A stretch of DNA of 64,000 nucleotides from an uncultured Christensenella sp. GTDB lineage: Bacteria > Bacillota > Clostridia > Christensenellales > Borkfalkiaceae. Positions 18,762-28,322 of the stretch are shown here, piece by piece. Every line of letters begins with the position of its first letter. Position 1 is the first letter of the stretch. The translations under genes were made by a program, and so were the position numbers. Location of the stretch: contig CAJTPB010000003.1 in the NCBI GenBank assembly GCA_910578065.1, forward strand, positions 48,357 to 112,356, in the 5' to 3' direction. Under the pieces are notes generated by a model. It searched no databases, was not told where the DNA came from, and worked only from the letters and a program-made list of their open reading frames with translations.

Positions 18762-19347
18762 ATTAAACGAAACGAACGACAATACGCTGCTGTATATTCC
18801 GTTTATCGTTCTATTTATTTTTATGGCGTTTATCGCCGCGATCGACGCGTACATCGGTTCCACCTGTTTCGGCGTGTTCGTTTCGGGCGATTCCATGTAC
18901 GAAACGGTGGCAGACGGCGATTTTGTTTACGCGCAAGAAAAGCAGGCAATGCGGGGCGACGTGATTATCATCGACGTAAAAAATTACCGCGAACACGATC
19001 ATCTTTCGGGCGACTACATTATCAAGCGTTTGATCGCGACCGAGGGGGACAGCGTGTATTGCCTAAACGGCGTAGTGCACCTTAGGCGCGCGGGCGAAAC
19101 GCAATTCGTGCCGCTTACCGAACCTTACGCGCGCGATCTTACCACGGACTTTACCGAAGTTCTGGTGGGCGAGGGGGAAATCTTCTTCCTCGGCGATAAC
19201 CGCCTTGTCAGTTACGATTCGCGCAGATTAGGCTGCTATAAAAGTACGGATATCGTGGGCGTCGTGCCCCAGTGGTCGATCGCCTGCAAGGGCTTGACGA
19301 CGGGTTGGGAAAACTTCCGTTCCGCCGTTTCCGGTTGGTTTCGTTAA
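18736..19347 (+). CDS. lepB: Signal peptidase I
   Basis: This 203-aa type I signal peptidase cleaves signal peptides outside the membrane. One membrane segment spans about residues 18-40. The catalytic Ser53 lies in SGDSMYETV (a slightly altered SGxSMxP box) and Lys97 in DYIIKRLIA; the GDNR box is FLGDNRLVSYDSR. AAGGAG precedes the ATG. A family member with short spacing between the elements, as in Gram-positive Sip proteins. Confidence 0.88.
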   Translation: MNQLKRPRKLNETNDNTLLYIPFIVLFIFMAFIAAIDAYIGSTCFGVFVSGDSMYETVADGDFVYAQEKQAMRGDVIIIDVKNYREHDHLSGDYIIKRLIATEGDSVYCLNGVVHLRRAGETQFVPLTEPYARDLTTDFTEVLVGEGEIFFLGDNRLVSYDSRRLGCYKSTDIVGVVPQWSIACKGLTTGWENFRSAVSGWFR

Positions 19348-19371
19348 ACAAGGTTAAGGAGAAAAGAACAG

Positions 19372-20217
19372 ATGAAAATCAAAATTACGACAGACAGCAC
19401 TTGCGATTTAGGGGAAAGCATTCAAAAGCGCAATATTGCGGTTATGCCGCTCAGCGTAATTTTAGGCGCAAACAGCTATCGCGACGGCATAGATATTACG
19501 CCCGCCGATATCTTCGCTTACGTTGCAAAGACGAACGAACTGCCCAAAACTGCCGCGCCGAGCATCGCCGATTACGAAGAATTTTTCCGCCCCTTTGTAG
19601 AAGAAGGGTACGAAGTGCTGCACTTTAACATTTCGGAAAAATCTTCTTCCGCGCACGCATACGCGCGGGAAGCGGCAAAGATCTTTTGCGGAAAAGTAAC
19701 GGTGATCGACAGCATGGCGCTTTCCAGCGGGCAGGGGCTTATGGTAATGAAGGCGGCGGATCTTGTTGGCGAAGGGCTTTCCGCAAGCGAGATCGCATCG
19801 CGCGTAAAAGCGCTTGCGCCTAAAATAAACACCTCGTTTATTCCCGATCGGTTAGACTATTTGTACAAAGGGGGCAGGTGTTCGCGCATGAGTATGTACG
19901 GCGCGAACCTTTTAAAAATTCATCCGCTTATTGCTATGAACCAAGGGCAGCTGATCGTAAAAAAGAAATACAAAGGCAGTATGGATAAGTGCATTAAAAA
20001 CTATGTTGCCGATTTAAAAGAAGAATATCCCGTATACGATAAAACGCGCTGTTTTATTACGCACAGCAGTGCGGACGAGTCGCTTGTGCAACTCGCCAAA
20101 AAAGAGGTTGCGGCGGCGTTCGAATTTGACGAAGTACTCGAAACGGTTGCGGGCGGCGTAATAACGGGGCACTGCGGCAGAAATACGCTGGGCGTGCTGT
20201 TTATCGCGGGGCAGTAA
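19372..20217 (+). CDS. DegV family fatty-acid-binding protein
   Basis: This 281-aa cytoplasmic protein has the DegV hallmarks: ITTDSTCDL at the N-terminus, the ISEKSSSAH segment that contacts the lipid carboxylate, and the DYLYKGGRCS region. DegV/FakB proteins present fatty acids to the FakA kinase. AAGGAG precedes the ATG. No FakA gene is nearby. Confidence 0.9.
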   Translation: MKIKITTDSTCDLGESIQKRNIAVMPLSVILGANSYRDGIDITPADIFAYVAKTNELPKTAAPSIADYEEFFRPFVEEGYEVLHFNISEKSSSAHAYAREAAKIFCGKVTVIDSMALSSGQGLMVMKAADLVGEGLSASEIASRVKALAPKINTSFIPDRLDYLYKGGRCSRMSMYGANLLKIHPLIAMNQGQLIVKKKYKGSMDKCIKNYVADLKEEYPVYDKTRCFITHSSADESLVQLAKKEVAAAFEFDEVLETVAGGVITGHCGRNTLGVLFIAGQ

Positions 20218-20220
20218 GCG

Positions 20221-20694
20221 GTGTTTCGGCTTTTGCGCGCGGCGTGCGGCGCGGCTGTTCATTTGCTTGCAATTTTTCTGAAAATCGTCTATAATATTTT
20301 AAAACTTTTTCGCGTTCGTTTGCTCGCGCTGTATCTTGCGGTATGCGGTTTGTTGCACCTTTGCTTTCATTCGTTTGCGGGAATGGGCATCGCTTACTTT
20401 TGGGTTGGATTCGCCGTTTGCTGTCTTGTTACCCTTTACGGGTATGCGGGCGGCGCGATCGAACGCCTTCGCCGCAAAAACGCCTTAGAGCGGGAATATT
20501 GCAGCTGCGAAGCGCCCGCGCAAGAGGAAGCGCAATGCAAAGCGGCGCAGCCGCCTTATCCGCTTTGGTTTGCGGTAGAAGGCAGGGAAGATTTTGCGTT
20601 TGCGGAATACCGCGACAGGTACGAACTGTTTCGGCGCGACGGGGAACAATGGATATACGTGCGCACAGACTATAAAAAGGAAGAGAAAACATGA
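20221..20694 (+). CDS. Small membrane protein of unknown function
   Basis: This 157-aa protein starts at GTG, three bases after the degV stop. Two or three hydrophobic segments (about 8-30, 34-50, 55-77) are followed by a basic stretch and a soluble tail with a CSCE motif. No family recognised. The 3' end overlaps the next small membrane-protein gene by four bases, so the two are coupled. Confidence 0.6.
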   Translation: MFRLLRAACGAAVHLLAIFLKIVYNILKLFRVRLLALYLAVCGLLHLCFHSFAGMGIAYFWVGFAVCCLVTLYGYAGGAIERLRRKNALEREYCSCEAPAQEEAQCKAAQPPYPLWFAVEGREDFAFAEYRDRYELFRRDGEQWIYVRTDYKKEEKT

Positions 20695-21248
20695 TCAAAC
20701 TGTATCGAGACGAAGATCTATACGACGCCGTATTACAGCGCAGGCGCATTTTGGGTGTGTTTTTCGGCGTGCTCGGCGCGTATCTTGCGGGGCTTATCGC
20801 CCTTATCGTATACTACATTTCTCTGCCGTTCGAAGATCCGAACGCAACTTGGGTCATTTGGGTAACGGGCATTCTTACAACGCTGTTTTTGTTTTTCTCC
20901 TTTCCGTTTATGGGGATCAAATTCAAGCGTTGCAACAGCTATTGCAAAATGTTAAAATTCATTTCCGTCGGGTTAAAAGAGTATTCCGTTTCTCCCTTTT
21001 TGGAAATCGATGATTGGGTCAACCGCGACGGGGTAGACGTAAACGTTGCCAATTTTGCGGTAAAAGGGGTAAAGCGGAACGAAACGATGATCCGCAGTAT
21101 TTATGTGGACGGCGAAAAGCCCTTTCCGCCCTTTCGCGAAGGGGATATCGTAAAAATGATATCGCAGGGCAATTTGCTGATCGAATACGAAATCGAACGG
21201 CGGAAGGAAGAAGGTTCGCAAACGGAAGAAATCGAAAAAGGAGAATAA
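20691..21248 (+). CDS. Membrane protein of unknown function
   Basis: This 185-aa protein has two transmembrane segments (about 20-44 and 56-76) and a C-terminal cytoplasmic domain of about 100 residues ending in charged Glu/Lys sequence. AAGGAAGAG precedes its ATG, which overlaps the preceding stop. The pair may act together, but nothing in the sequence gives a function. Confidence 0.65.
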   Translation: MIKLYRDEDLYDAVLQRRRILGVFFGVLGAYLAGLIALIVYYISLPFEDPNATWVIWVTGILTTLFLFFSFPFMGIKFKRCNSYCKMLKFISVGLKEYSVSPFLEIDDWVNRDGVDVNVANFAVKGVKRNETMIRSIYVDGEKPFPPFREGDIVKMISQGNLLIEYEIERRKEEGSQTEEIEKGE

Positions 21249-21249
21249 T

Positions 21250-21519
21250 ATGCGCGCAGTCGTAACGGTAACGGGTTCGGACAGAAGGGGCATTATCGCA
21301 AAAGTAAGCTGCTTTCTTGCAGAAAAAAACGTGAATATCGAAGATATTTCCCAAACCATTTTGGGGGATAAATTTGCGATGATCATGATGGTGGAAACTT
21401 CGGAAAGCAAAGAAGATATCGCAAAACTCGCAAAAGACTGCGAGGAAATGGGGCGTTCGATCGGCATGTCCGTCCGGTTGCAGCACGAAGATATCTTCAA
21501 CGCCATGCACAACATTTAA
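21250..21519 (+). CDS. ACT-domain protein (UPF0237 type)
   Basis: This 89-aa stand-alone ACT domain has the N-terminal VTVTGSDRRGIIAKVS strand-helix and the VNIEDISQTIL segment typical of UPF0237. It starts one base after the preceding stop and is followed 12 bases later by the PFL/UPF0210 gene, the usual partner of this family in Firmicutes. The pairing suggests a ligand-sensing role, but the ligand is not known. Confidence 0.9.
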   Translation: MRAVVTVTGSDRRGIIAKVSCFLAEKNVNIEDISQTILGDKFAMIMMVETSESKEDIAKLAKDCEEMGRSIGMSVRLQHEDIFNAMHNI

Positions 21520-21531
21520 CAAGGAAAAACT

Positions 21532-22887
21532 ATGTTTAATAAGTTCGACGTTTTAGAAACGATCGATATGATCGAAAAAGAACACCTCGATATCCGCACG
21601 GTAACAATGGGGATTTCTCTGCTGCCGTGCATCCGCGAAAGCGCGGAAAAAACCGCTTCCGCCGTATACGACCGCGTATGCGGTAAGGCGAAAGATCTTG
21701 TAAAAACGGCGGAGGCGCTCTCCGCCGAATACGGGATTCCCATCGTAAACAAGCGGGTGTCGGTGACTCCCGTTTCTCTCGTTACGGCGGCGTTCCCCGA
21801 ACAAAGCGCGCTTGTCGGCATGGCGCTCGATAAAGCCGCAAGCGAACTCGGGATCGACTTTTTGGGCGGCTATTCCGCCCTCGTGCACAAGGGAACGGCA
21901 GACTACGAAGAAGCGTTTTTACGCACCATTCCCCAAACGCTCGCCCAAACGCAGCGGCTGTGTTCTTCCGTAAACGTCGGTTCGAGCAAATCGGGCATCA
22001 ATATGGACGCGGTAAAGCAGATGGGAGAGATCATCTGCCAAACGGCGAAGCTGACGGGCAAAGAAGACGGCAAAGGGTGCGCCAAACTCGTTGTGTTCTG
22101 CAATGCGGTAGAAGACAATCCGTTTATGGCGGGCGCGTTCCACGGCGCGGGCGAAGCGGATACCGTGATCAACGTAGGCGTATCCGGTCCCGGCGTGGTA
22201 CAGCATGCGTTAAAGTTTATTCCCGACGCGGATTTAACGGACGCGGCGGAAACGATTAAACGCACGGCGTTTAAAATTACCCGCGCGGGGCAGCTGATCG
22301 CAAAAGAAGCGGCAAAGCGTTTAAACGCCCGCTTCGGCATCGTCGATCTTTCGCTTGCGCCCACGCCCGCGCGCGGAGATTCGGTTGCGCATATTTTAGA
22401 AGAATTGGGCTTGGAAGTAGTGGGTGGTCACGGCACGACCGCCGCGCTCGCCATGCTGAACGACGCCGTAAAAAAGGGGGGCGTTATGGCTTCTTCCCGC
22501 GTGGGCGGGCTTTCGGGTGCATTTATTCCCGTTTCGGAAGATATCGGCATGATCGAATCGGCGGAAGCGGGCAAAATTACCATCGACAAGTTAGAGGCGA
22601 TGACGTGCGTTTGTTCGGTGGGATTGGATATGATTGCCATTCCCGGCGATACGCCGCCTACCACCGTTTCGGCGATCATAGCAGACGAAGCGGCGATCGG
22701 CATGGTGAACAATAAAACGACGGCGGTACGCGTGATTCCCGCATACGGCAAAAAGGTGGGCGATCAAGTCAGCTTCGGCGGACTTTTGGGGCGCGCGCCC
22801 GTTATGCCCGTGCATACGGGGGATGCGAGCAAGTTTATCGGACGGGGCGGATCCATTCCCGCGCCCATTCACAGTTTTAAAAATTGA
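21532..22887 (+). CDS. PFL (UPF0210/DUF711) family protein
   Basis: This 451-aa protein matches the UPF0210 family at full length, with features such as RTVTMGISLLPC, NVGSSKSGINMDAV and the C-terminal GRGGSIPAPIHS. The family has a fold related to pyruvate formate-lyase but no established reaction. An AAGGA site lies upstream of the ATG. Confidence 0.9.
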   Translation: MFNKFDVLETIDMIEKEHLDIRTVTMGISLLPCIRESAEKTASAVYDRVCGKAKDLVKTAEALSAEYGIPIVNKRVSVTPVSLVTAAFPEQSALVGMALDKAASELGIDFLGGYSALVHKGTADYEEAFLRTIPQTLAQTQRLCSSVNVGSSKSGINMDAVKQMGEIICQTAKLTGKEDGKGCAKLVVFCNAVEDNPFMAGAFHGAGEADTVINVGVSGPGVVQHALKFIPDADLTDAAETIKRTAFKITRAGQLIAKEAAKRLNARFGIVDLSLAPTPARGDSVAHILEELGLEVVGGHGTTAALAMLNDAVKKGGVMASSRVGGLSGAFIPVSEDIGMIESAEAGKITIDKLEAMTCVCSVGLDMIAIPGDTPPTTVSAIIADEAAIGMVNNKTTAVRVIPAYGKKVGDQVSFGGLLGRAPVMPVHTGDASKFIGRGGSIPAPIHSFKN

Positions 22888-22899
22888 TAAGGAGACAGC

Positions 22900-24672
22900 A
22901 TGGAAAGATCGGAAGTAAACGAAAGTTACAAATGGAGCATACAAGACGTATTTGCAGACGACGCCGCATGGGAGCGCGCGTTTGCGCAGTTAGAGGAAAA
23001 ACTCGATTTTGAGAAATACCGCGGCACGCTGAACAAGGCGGAGCGCATTTTAACCTATTTCAAAGAAGAAGAGAAATACGAACTCGAACTGATGCGCGTG
23101 TATCTGTACGCGCATTGCAAGCACGACGAAGACGTGCGCGACAGCAAATACGGCGGCTACCTTTCTAAAACGGTAAGCCTGTTTGCGCGGTTAAGCGCGG
23201 CGACTTCGTTTGCCGTTCCCGAAATTTCCGCCCTTTCGGACGACGATCTGCGATCCCTCGCAAAGGACGAACGGCTGAAAGATTACGACTATATGCTTAC
23301 CCGCCTGATTGCAGAAAAGAAGCATATTTTATCCGAAAAGGAAGAAAAACTGCTCGCGCAGGCAAGCGAACCGTTAGAAACGGCAAGCAACGTATTTGAA
23401 ATGCTGAACAATGCGGAAATGAACTTTCCCGAAATCGAATACGAGGGAAAGAATGAAAAACTTTCGCACGGGCTGTATTCGGTCATCTTAAACGGAACGG
23501 ACAGGGCGAAGCGGGAAGAAGCGTTTAAACTGTATTATTCGGCGTACCGCAACTTGGTAAACACCATTGCAACCTCTTACTTCGGCAACGTGAAAAACGA
23601 TATATTCTATAAAACGGTGCGCGGTTATGCTACCTGTTTAGACGCGGCGCTGTTTCAAGAAGACGTAGACAGAAGCGTTTACGAAAATCTTTTAAAAAAG
23701 GTGGGGGAAAACGTTCCCTTAATGCACCGCTATATGGCGGGGCGGAAAAAGACGCTCGGCTACGATAAAATGCATATGTACGATTTGTTCGTACCCATTG
23801 TAGAAAACGCGGAACTTAAACTTTCGTTTGAAGAAGCGTTCGATCTCGTCGTAAAAGGGCTTGCGCCGTTGGGCGAGGAATATCGCGCCCTGCTCGAAAA
23901 GGGCAAGGCGGAAGGCTGGATCGACGTATGCGAAACGGAAGGGAAACGCAGCGGCGCGTACTCTATCGGCGTATACGGCAATCATCCGTACGTATTGTTA
24001 AACTATCAACAGACCACGCACGACGTGTTTACCGTCGCGCACGAAATGGGGCATGCAATCCATTCGTATTTTTCCAATCAAGCGCAGCCGTACGCGAAAT
24101 CGCAGTATAAAATTTTCGTGGCGGAAGTCGCAAGTACCGTTAACGAAGTATTACTTCTGAAATACTTGAAGAATACGACGACGGACATCAACTTAAAAAA
24201 GTATCTGTTAAGCTATTATATGGATATGATCCGCACCACGCTGTTCCGTCAAACGCAGTTTGCGGAATTCGAAGAGCGCGCGCACGCCATGGCGGAAGCG
24301 GGCGAACCGCTGAATAAAGACAATTTGTCCGAATTGTATTACGGCTTAAACAAAAAGTATTACGGCGACGCGGTCGAACACGATAAAGAGATCGAAATCG
24401 AATGGGCACGCGTACCGCATTTTTATAATTCGTTCTACGTTTATAAATACGCGACGGGCATCACTTCTGCAATTACCATTGCGAATAAGATTCTTGCCGA
24501 AGGGGAAAGCGCGATCAAAAATTATTTCGCATTCCTTTCGAGCGGGTGCAAAACGGATCCCGTTTCGCTGTTAAAAATCGCGGGCGCGGATTTAACGAAA
24601 GACGAACCGTTCGACTTGGCAATGAAAGAATTTGCAGTTGCGCTCGAAGAATATGAAGCGCTTATGAATTAA
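22900..24672 (+). CDS. pepF: Oligoendopeptidase F
   Basis: This 590-aa M3B zinc metallopeptidase probably cleaves short cytoplasmic peptides. The zinc site is AHEMGHAIHSYF, with the downstream Glu in FVAEVASTVNE. Length and order of motifs match PepF. AAGGAGA precedes the ATG. The 3' end of this gene has been duplicated twice just downstream (see repeat at 24680-24900). Confidence 0.95.
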   Translation: MERSEVNESYKWSIQDVFADDAAWERAFAQLEEKLDFEKYRGTLNKAERILTYFKEEEKYELELMRVYLYAHCKHDEDVRDSKYGGYLSKTVSLFARLSAATSFAVPEISALSDDDLRSLAKDERLKDYDYMLTRLIAEKKHILSEKEEKLLAQASEPLETASNVFEMLNNAEMNFPEIEYEGKNEKLSHGLYSVILNGTDRAKREEAFKLYYSAYRNLVNTIATSYFGNVKNDIFYKTVRGYATCLDAALFQEDVDRSVYENLLKKVGENVPLMHRYMAGRKKTLGYDKMHMYDLFVPIVENAELKLSFEEAFDLVVKGLAPLGEEYRALLEKGKAEGWIDVCETEGKRSGAYSIGVYGNHPYVLLNYQQTTHDVFTVAHEMGHAIHSYFSNQAQPYAKSQYKIFVAEVASTVNEVLLLKYLKNTTTDINLKKYLLSYYMDMIRTTLFRQTQFAEFEERAHAMAEAGEPLNKDNLSELYYGLNKKYYGDAVEHDKEIEIEWARVPHFYNSFYVYKYATGITSAITIANKILAEGESAIKNYFAFLSSGCKTDPVSLLKIAGADLTKDEPFDLAMKEFAVALEEYEALMN

Positions 24673-24679
24673 CGCTTGT

Positions 24680-24900
24680 GGTGCTGGTCAAAAGCGTTAT
24701 GCTGTTGAATATGCGGATAGTACGAAAGATAAACCGTTCGCAGCATTTGCAGTTGCGCTCGAAGAATATGAAGCGCTCATGAATTAACGCTTTTGGATCG
24801 GGTGCGAAACAAATTTGTTGCTGTTAGTTAGGGCGGATTCAGCGAATGATAAACCGTTCGCGGCATTTGCAGTCGCGCTCGAACGAAGTATAGAAATACC
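24680..24900 (+). repeat. Two decayed tandem copies of the pepF 3' end
   Basis: The last part of pepF (from GGGTGC at 24544 through the stop and the ATTAACGCTT after it) recurs imperfectly at about 24680-24790 and 24800-24900. Shared landmarks are GGTGC, GATAAACCGTTCG, CATTTGCAGTTGCGCTCGA and, in the first copy, CATGAATTAACGCTT. The copies are no longer in one open frame. They fill the gap before dnaB and leave no other gene in it. Confidence 0.85.
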
Positions 24901-24935
24901 GATGAATGAAACGCCGGTCGGCGGAAAGGAGCAAT

Positions 24936-26390
24936 ATGGCAATCAATCAGATGCCGCACAATTTAGACGCGGAAGCGGCGCTTTTGGGGTGCATTCTTAT
25001 CGATTCGGAAATTCAGTCCGAATTGTTGGAATCGCTGCGCGACGAAGATTTTTATCAAGAATCGCATAAAGAAATTTTAAGCGCGATGAAAGCCGTTTAC
25101 GGCGGCAGAAAACCCATCGACGTAGTAACGCTTACCGACCAGTTAGAACGGGACGGAAAGTTAGAGCGCGCGGGAGGGATCGCGTATATCACCGAACTTG
25201 CGCAAATTACTCCTTCCGCGGCGAATTTCAAGCACTATTTCGAGATTATCCGTCGCGATTCCACCAACCGCACGCTCATTCGTGCTTCGAAAGAGATCAT
25301 CGAAAACAGCATGAAGGGCACGGAAGAGCGCGACGCGCTCGCCTTTGCGGAAAAAAAGATATACGATATTTCCAAGCGGGGGGATAACTCCGCGCTTGCG
25401 GGGCTGAAAGACGGCGAAGTCGTTCAGCAGGTCATCAACAAGTTCGAAAGCATACAGGAAAATCCGGACGTATTCCGCGGTATCGAAACGGGATTCCGTC
25501 AACTCGACCGCATGACGAACGGCTTGCAGCGGTCGGATTTAATCGTACTTGCGGCGCGCCCCGGTATGGGAAAAACGTCGCTCGCCATGAACATTGTAGA
25601 AAACGCATCTCTTCGAAAGGGGAAAGTGTGCGCCGTGTTCTCGCTGGAAATGCCGCGCGTGCAGATCGTGCAAAGATTGCTTTGCGCATATGCGGGCGTC
25701 AGCATGGAAAAGGCTCTTTCGGGTAAGTTGGTGCAAAGAGAGTGGAAAAATTTAATGCTCGCCAGCGATAAATTGCAAAAGAGCGGCATTTTCATCGACG
25801 ACTCTTCTCGCACGACGCCCGCCGAAATCCTTTCTAAGTGCAGAAGATTAAAAAGCGCGGAAGGTCAGCTCGATCTGATCATGATCGACTATATTCAGCT
25901 TATGGGCGGGGAAACCAAGTACGCGGCAAGCGAAAACAGACAGCAGGAGATCGCTTCGATTACGCGCGATTTAAAGATTATGGCAAAGGAATTAGACGTG
26001 CCCGTGATCGCGCTTTCGCAGCTTCGCCGTATTCAAACCAAAGAACCGCAGCTTTCCGACTTGCGCGAATCGGGCGCAATCGAGCAAGACGCGGATATCG
26101 TTATGTTTATCAACCGACCGGACGCGACGGCGACGGCGGAAGAAATGGCTTCGGGCAAAATCGTAAAAGGCGCGGCGGAACTGATCCTCGCCAAGCACAG
26201 AAACGGTAGCTGCGGCAGGATCCAGCTGCGCTTCATCGGCGAAAGCACCAAGTTCGTAGACGTAGACGCGCAGGGCGAACCGCAAGAAGAACCGCAATAC
26301 GGCAAAAGACCGCAAAGGGAACTTCCCACGGCGGAAGAATCATTCCCCGAGCAGGATATCCCGCCCGAAGAAGAACTGCCTTTCGAATAA
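24936..26390 (+). CDS. dnaB: Replicative DNA helicase DnaB
   Basis: This 484-aa hexameric replication-fork helicase has the N-terminal primase-interaction domain (AEAALLGCILID), a linker and a RecA-like C-terminal domain. Walker A is ARPGMGKTSLAMN near residue 210; the Walker B strand is LIMIDYIQLM and the late motif SDLRESGAIEQDADI. AAAGGAG at 24925-24931 fixes the ATG; an in-frame ATG at 24906 lies in the duplicated region and was rejected. Intein-free. Confidence 0.95.
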   Translation: MAINQMPHNLDAEAALLGCILIDSEIQSELLESLRDEDFYQESHKEILSAMKAVYGGRKPIDVVTLTDQLERDGKLERAGGIAYITELAQITPSAANFKHYFEIIRRDSTNRTLIRASKEIIENSMKGTEERDALAFAEKKIYDISKRGDNSALAGLKDGEVVQQVINKFESIQENPDVFRGIETGFRQLDRMTNGLQRSDLIVLAARPGMGKTSLAMNIVENASLRKGKVCAVFSLEMPRVQIVQRLLCAYAGVSMEKALSGKLVQREWKNLMLASDKLQKSGIFIDDSSRTTPAEILSKCRRLKSAEGQLDLIMIDYIQLMGGETKYAASENRQQEIASITRDLKIMAKELDVPVIALSQLRRIQTKEPQLSDLRESGAIEQDADIVMFINRPDATATAEEMASGKIVKGAAELILAKHRNGSCGRIQLRFIGESTKFVDVDAQGEPQEEPQYGKRPQRELPTAEESFPEQDIPPEEELPFE

Positions 26391-26391
26391 G

Positions 26392-27402
26392 ATGAAAACG
26401 GTAATTGCACGTGCCGAGGGGGCTGCGCTCACTTGGGCGAAAGAATACATTTTAAACGGGGAAGTCGTTGCCTTCCATACCGAAACGGTGTACGGCTTGG
26501 GCGCGGACGCGCGCAGCGACAACGCGGTAAAGCGCATTTTTCAACTGAAAGGGCGCCCTGCCGATAATCCTTTGATCGTTCACGTGCATAAGGATTACGA
26601 TATTGCTTCCCTTGTCGATTATGTGCCGCCGTATGCGGAAGCGTTAAAACGGGAATATCTTCCCGGTCCGCTTACTATGGTGTTTCCCTCTAAGGGGAAA
26701 GTAAGCGCGCTCGTTTCGTGCGGACTGCAAACGCTTGCCGTACGCGTACCGTCTTCGGTTACGGCGCAAGCGTTTTTAAAAGAGGCGGATATTCCGATTG
26801 CCGCGCCGAGCGCGAATCTTTCCAAGCACGTATCGCCTGTTACCGCGCGGCACGTATACGACGATTTTGCGGGGAAGATTCCGCTGATTTTAGACGGCGG
26901 GGAATGCTCGGGCGGGATCGAAAGCACCGTGCTCGACTGCACGGGAGAAGTTCCGCAGATCTTGCGCGCTGGCTTGGTAACGCAAGAGATGATCGCGCGC
27001 GTTGCGGGCGATTGCGGCGTTTACCGCATGAAATCGGGGGAAAAGCCCAAAAGCCCCGGCATGGCGTATCAACATTATTCTCCCCGCTGCGCGACGGCGT
27101 ATTACCCGCAAGAAGAACTGGCTGCCGCCGTCGAACGGTATCAAAGGGAAGAACAAGCGGGGAACCGCCCCTGCTTTTTATGCGAAAGCGAACTTGCATG
27201 CGGCGCGTTAAGCGCGTTTTGCACGCTCGATTTAGGGCATACGGGGAAAGAAATGGCGCGTCGGCTTTATGCGCTTTTGCGCCGCGGCGAAGAGATAAGC
27301 GGCATATTGATCGCTATCGAACCGAAAGAAAAGGGAGGCGTAATGGAAGGCGTGTTAAACCGTCTTACGCGCGCTTGCAGAGGAAACGGGAATGAAGCAT
27401 AA
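26392..27402 (+). CDS. tsaC: Threonylcarbamoyl-AMP synthase (Sua5/YwlC)
   Basis: This 336-aa enzyme makes threonylcarbamoyl-AMP for the t6A modification of ANN-decoding tRNAs. The YrdC core (about 1-200) has ETVYGLGADA and KGRPADNPLIVH; a Sua5-specific C-terminal domain follows after a linker with SPGMAYQHYSP. The start lies one base after dnaB without a clear ribosome site, suggesting coupling. The order with the next two genes matches the ywlC-ywlE-rpiB neighbourhood of Bacillus. Confidence 0.92.
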   Translation: MKTVIARAEGAALTWAKEYILNGEVVAFHTETVYGLGADARSDNAVKRIFQLKGRPADNPLIVHVHKDYDIASLVDYVPPYAEALKREYLPGPLTMVFPSKGKVSALVSCGLQTLAVRVPSSVTAQAFLKEADIPIAAPSANLSKHVSPVTARHVYDDFAGKIPLILDGGECSGGIESTVLDCTGEVPQILRAGLVTQEMIARVAGDCGVYRMKSGEKPKSPGMAYQHYSPRCATAYYPQEELAAAVERYQREEQAGNRPCFLCESELACGALSAFCTLDLGHTGKEMARRLYALLRRGEEISGILIAIEPKEKGGVMEGVLNRLTRACRGNGNEA

Positions 27403-27844
27403 AAAAATACTGTTCGTGTGTACGGGCAACACGTGCCGATCGCCCATGGCGGAAGCGGCTTTTAAAGCGGAATTAAAGCGCAAGCGCATTCGCTGGTTCA
27501 CCGTGCAATCGGCGGGTTTACAGGCGGAAACGGGCGGGGGGATGAACCCGAACAGCAAACAGGCGCTTACCGAAGCGAAGATTCCTTTTTCGGATACCTT
27601 TACTTCCCGTCAGCTGAAAGATGAGATGATCAAAGAAGCATATGCGGTTGTCTGCATGACCGAATCGCAATGCCGCGCGCTGGAAAAGTATTCCAACGTA
27701 ACGAGTTTTTACCGCTTGGCGGGGAAGGAAATTCCCGATCCGTACGGAAAGAGCATCGATACTTATCGCGAAACGCTGCGGGGCATCCGCGAGTGTTTCC
27801 CGAAAATTATAAAAGGTTTAAAATTAGATAGCGTGGAGGAATAA
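27392..27844 (+). CDS. ywlE: Low-molecular-weight phosphatase, probably protein-arginine phosphatase
   Basis: This 150-aa protein has the CTGNTCRSPMAE phosphate loop and the late DPYG acid motif. A Thr after Asn in the loop (GNTCR), where tyrosine phosphatases usually have Ile, marks the YwlE arginine phosphatases that reverse McsB phosphorylation. The gene overlaps the preceding one by 11 bases and has GAGGAAACGG upstream. No mcsB is seen in the window. Confidence 0.85.
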   Translation: MKHKKILFVCTGNTCRSPMAEAAFKAELKRKRIRWFTVQSAGLQAETGGGMNPNSKQALTEAKIPFSDTFTSRQLKDEMIKEAYAVVCMTESQCRALEKYSNVTSFYRLAGKEIPDPYGKSIDTYRETLRGIRECFPKIIKGLKLDSVEE

Positions 27845-27847
27845 AAC

Positions 27848-28309
27848 ATGAAAGTAGCATTGGCTTGCGATCACGGCGGACTTGCTTTGAAAAACGAGAT
27901 CGTAAAGTATTTGACCGAAAACGGGCACGAAATCGCCGATTACGGCACGAAAGATTTCTGCTCGTGCGACTATCCAGACTTTGCGCTTGCTGCGGCGGAA
28001 GCGGTCGCGCGCGGCGAATGCGAACGGGGGATTTTCGTTTGCACGACGGGGATCGGAATCAGCATTGCGGCGAATAAAGTACCCAAGATCCGCTGTGCGC
28101 TCTGTTCCGATCCCTATCTTGCCCGCATGACGCGCGAACACAACGATGCGAACGTGCTTGCCCTCGGCGGCGGGTTTACGGGCATCAATCTTGCGCTGGA
28201 AACGGTTAAAACGTTTTTGGAAACGCCTTTTTCGGAAGAAGAAAAGCACAAGCGCAGAATTTCGAAAATTGCCGAGATCGAAAAAAAGTATAACAAAGTA
28301 AGATTATAA
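27848..28309 (+). CDS. rpiB: Ribose-5-phosphate isomerase B
   Basis: This 153-aa sugar-phosphate isomerase interconverts ribose-5-P and ribulose-5-P. The ACDHGG start, the TTGIGISIAANK anion loop and the REHNDANVLALGG strand are family marks. GTGGAGGA precedes the ATG, three bases after the previous stop. Confidence 0.93.
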   Translation: MKVALACDHGGLALKNEIVKYLTENGHEIADYGTKDFCSCDYPDFALAAAEAVARGECERGIFVCTTGIGISIAANKVPKIRCALCSDPYLARMTREHNDANVLALGGGFTGINLALETVKTFLETPFSEEEKHKRRISKIAEIEKKYNKVRL

Positions 28310-28322
28310 AACGGAGGAAAAG

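Noticed and set aside
24815..25069. 84-codon frame before dnaB
   Set aside because: It runs through the decayed pepF repeats and into dnaB in the wrong frame.
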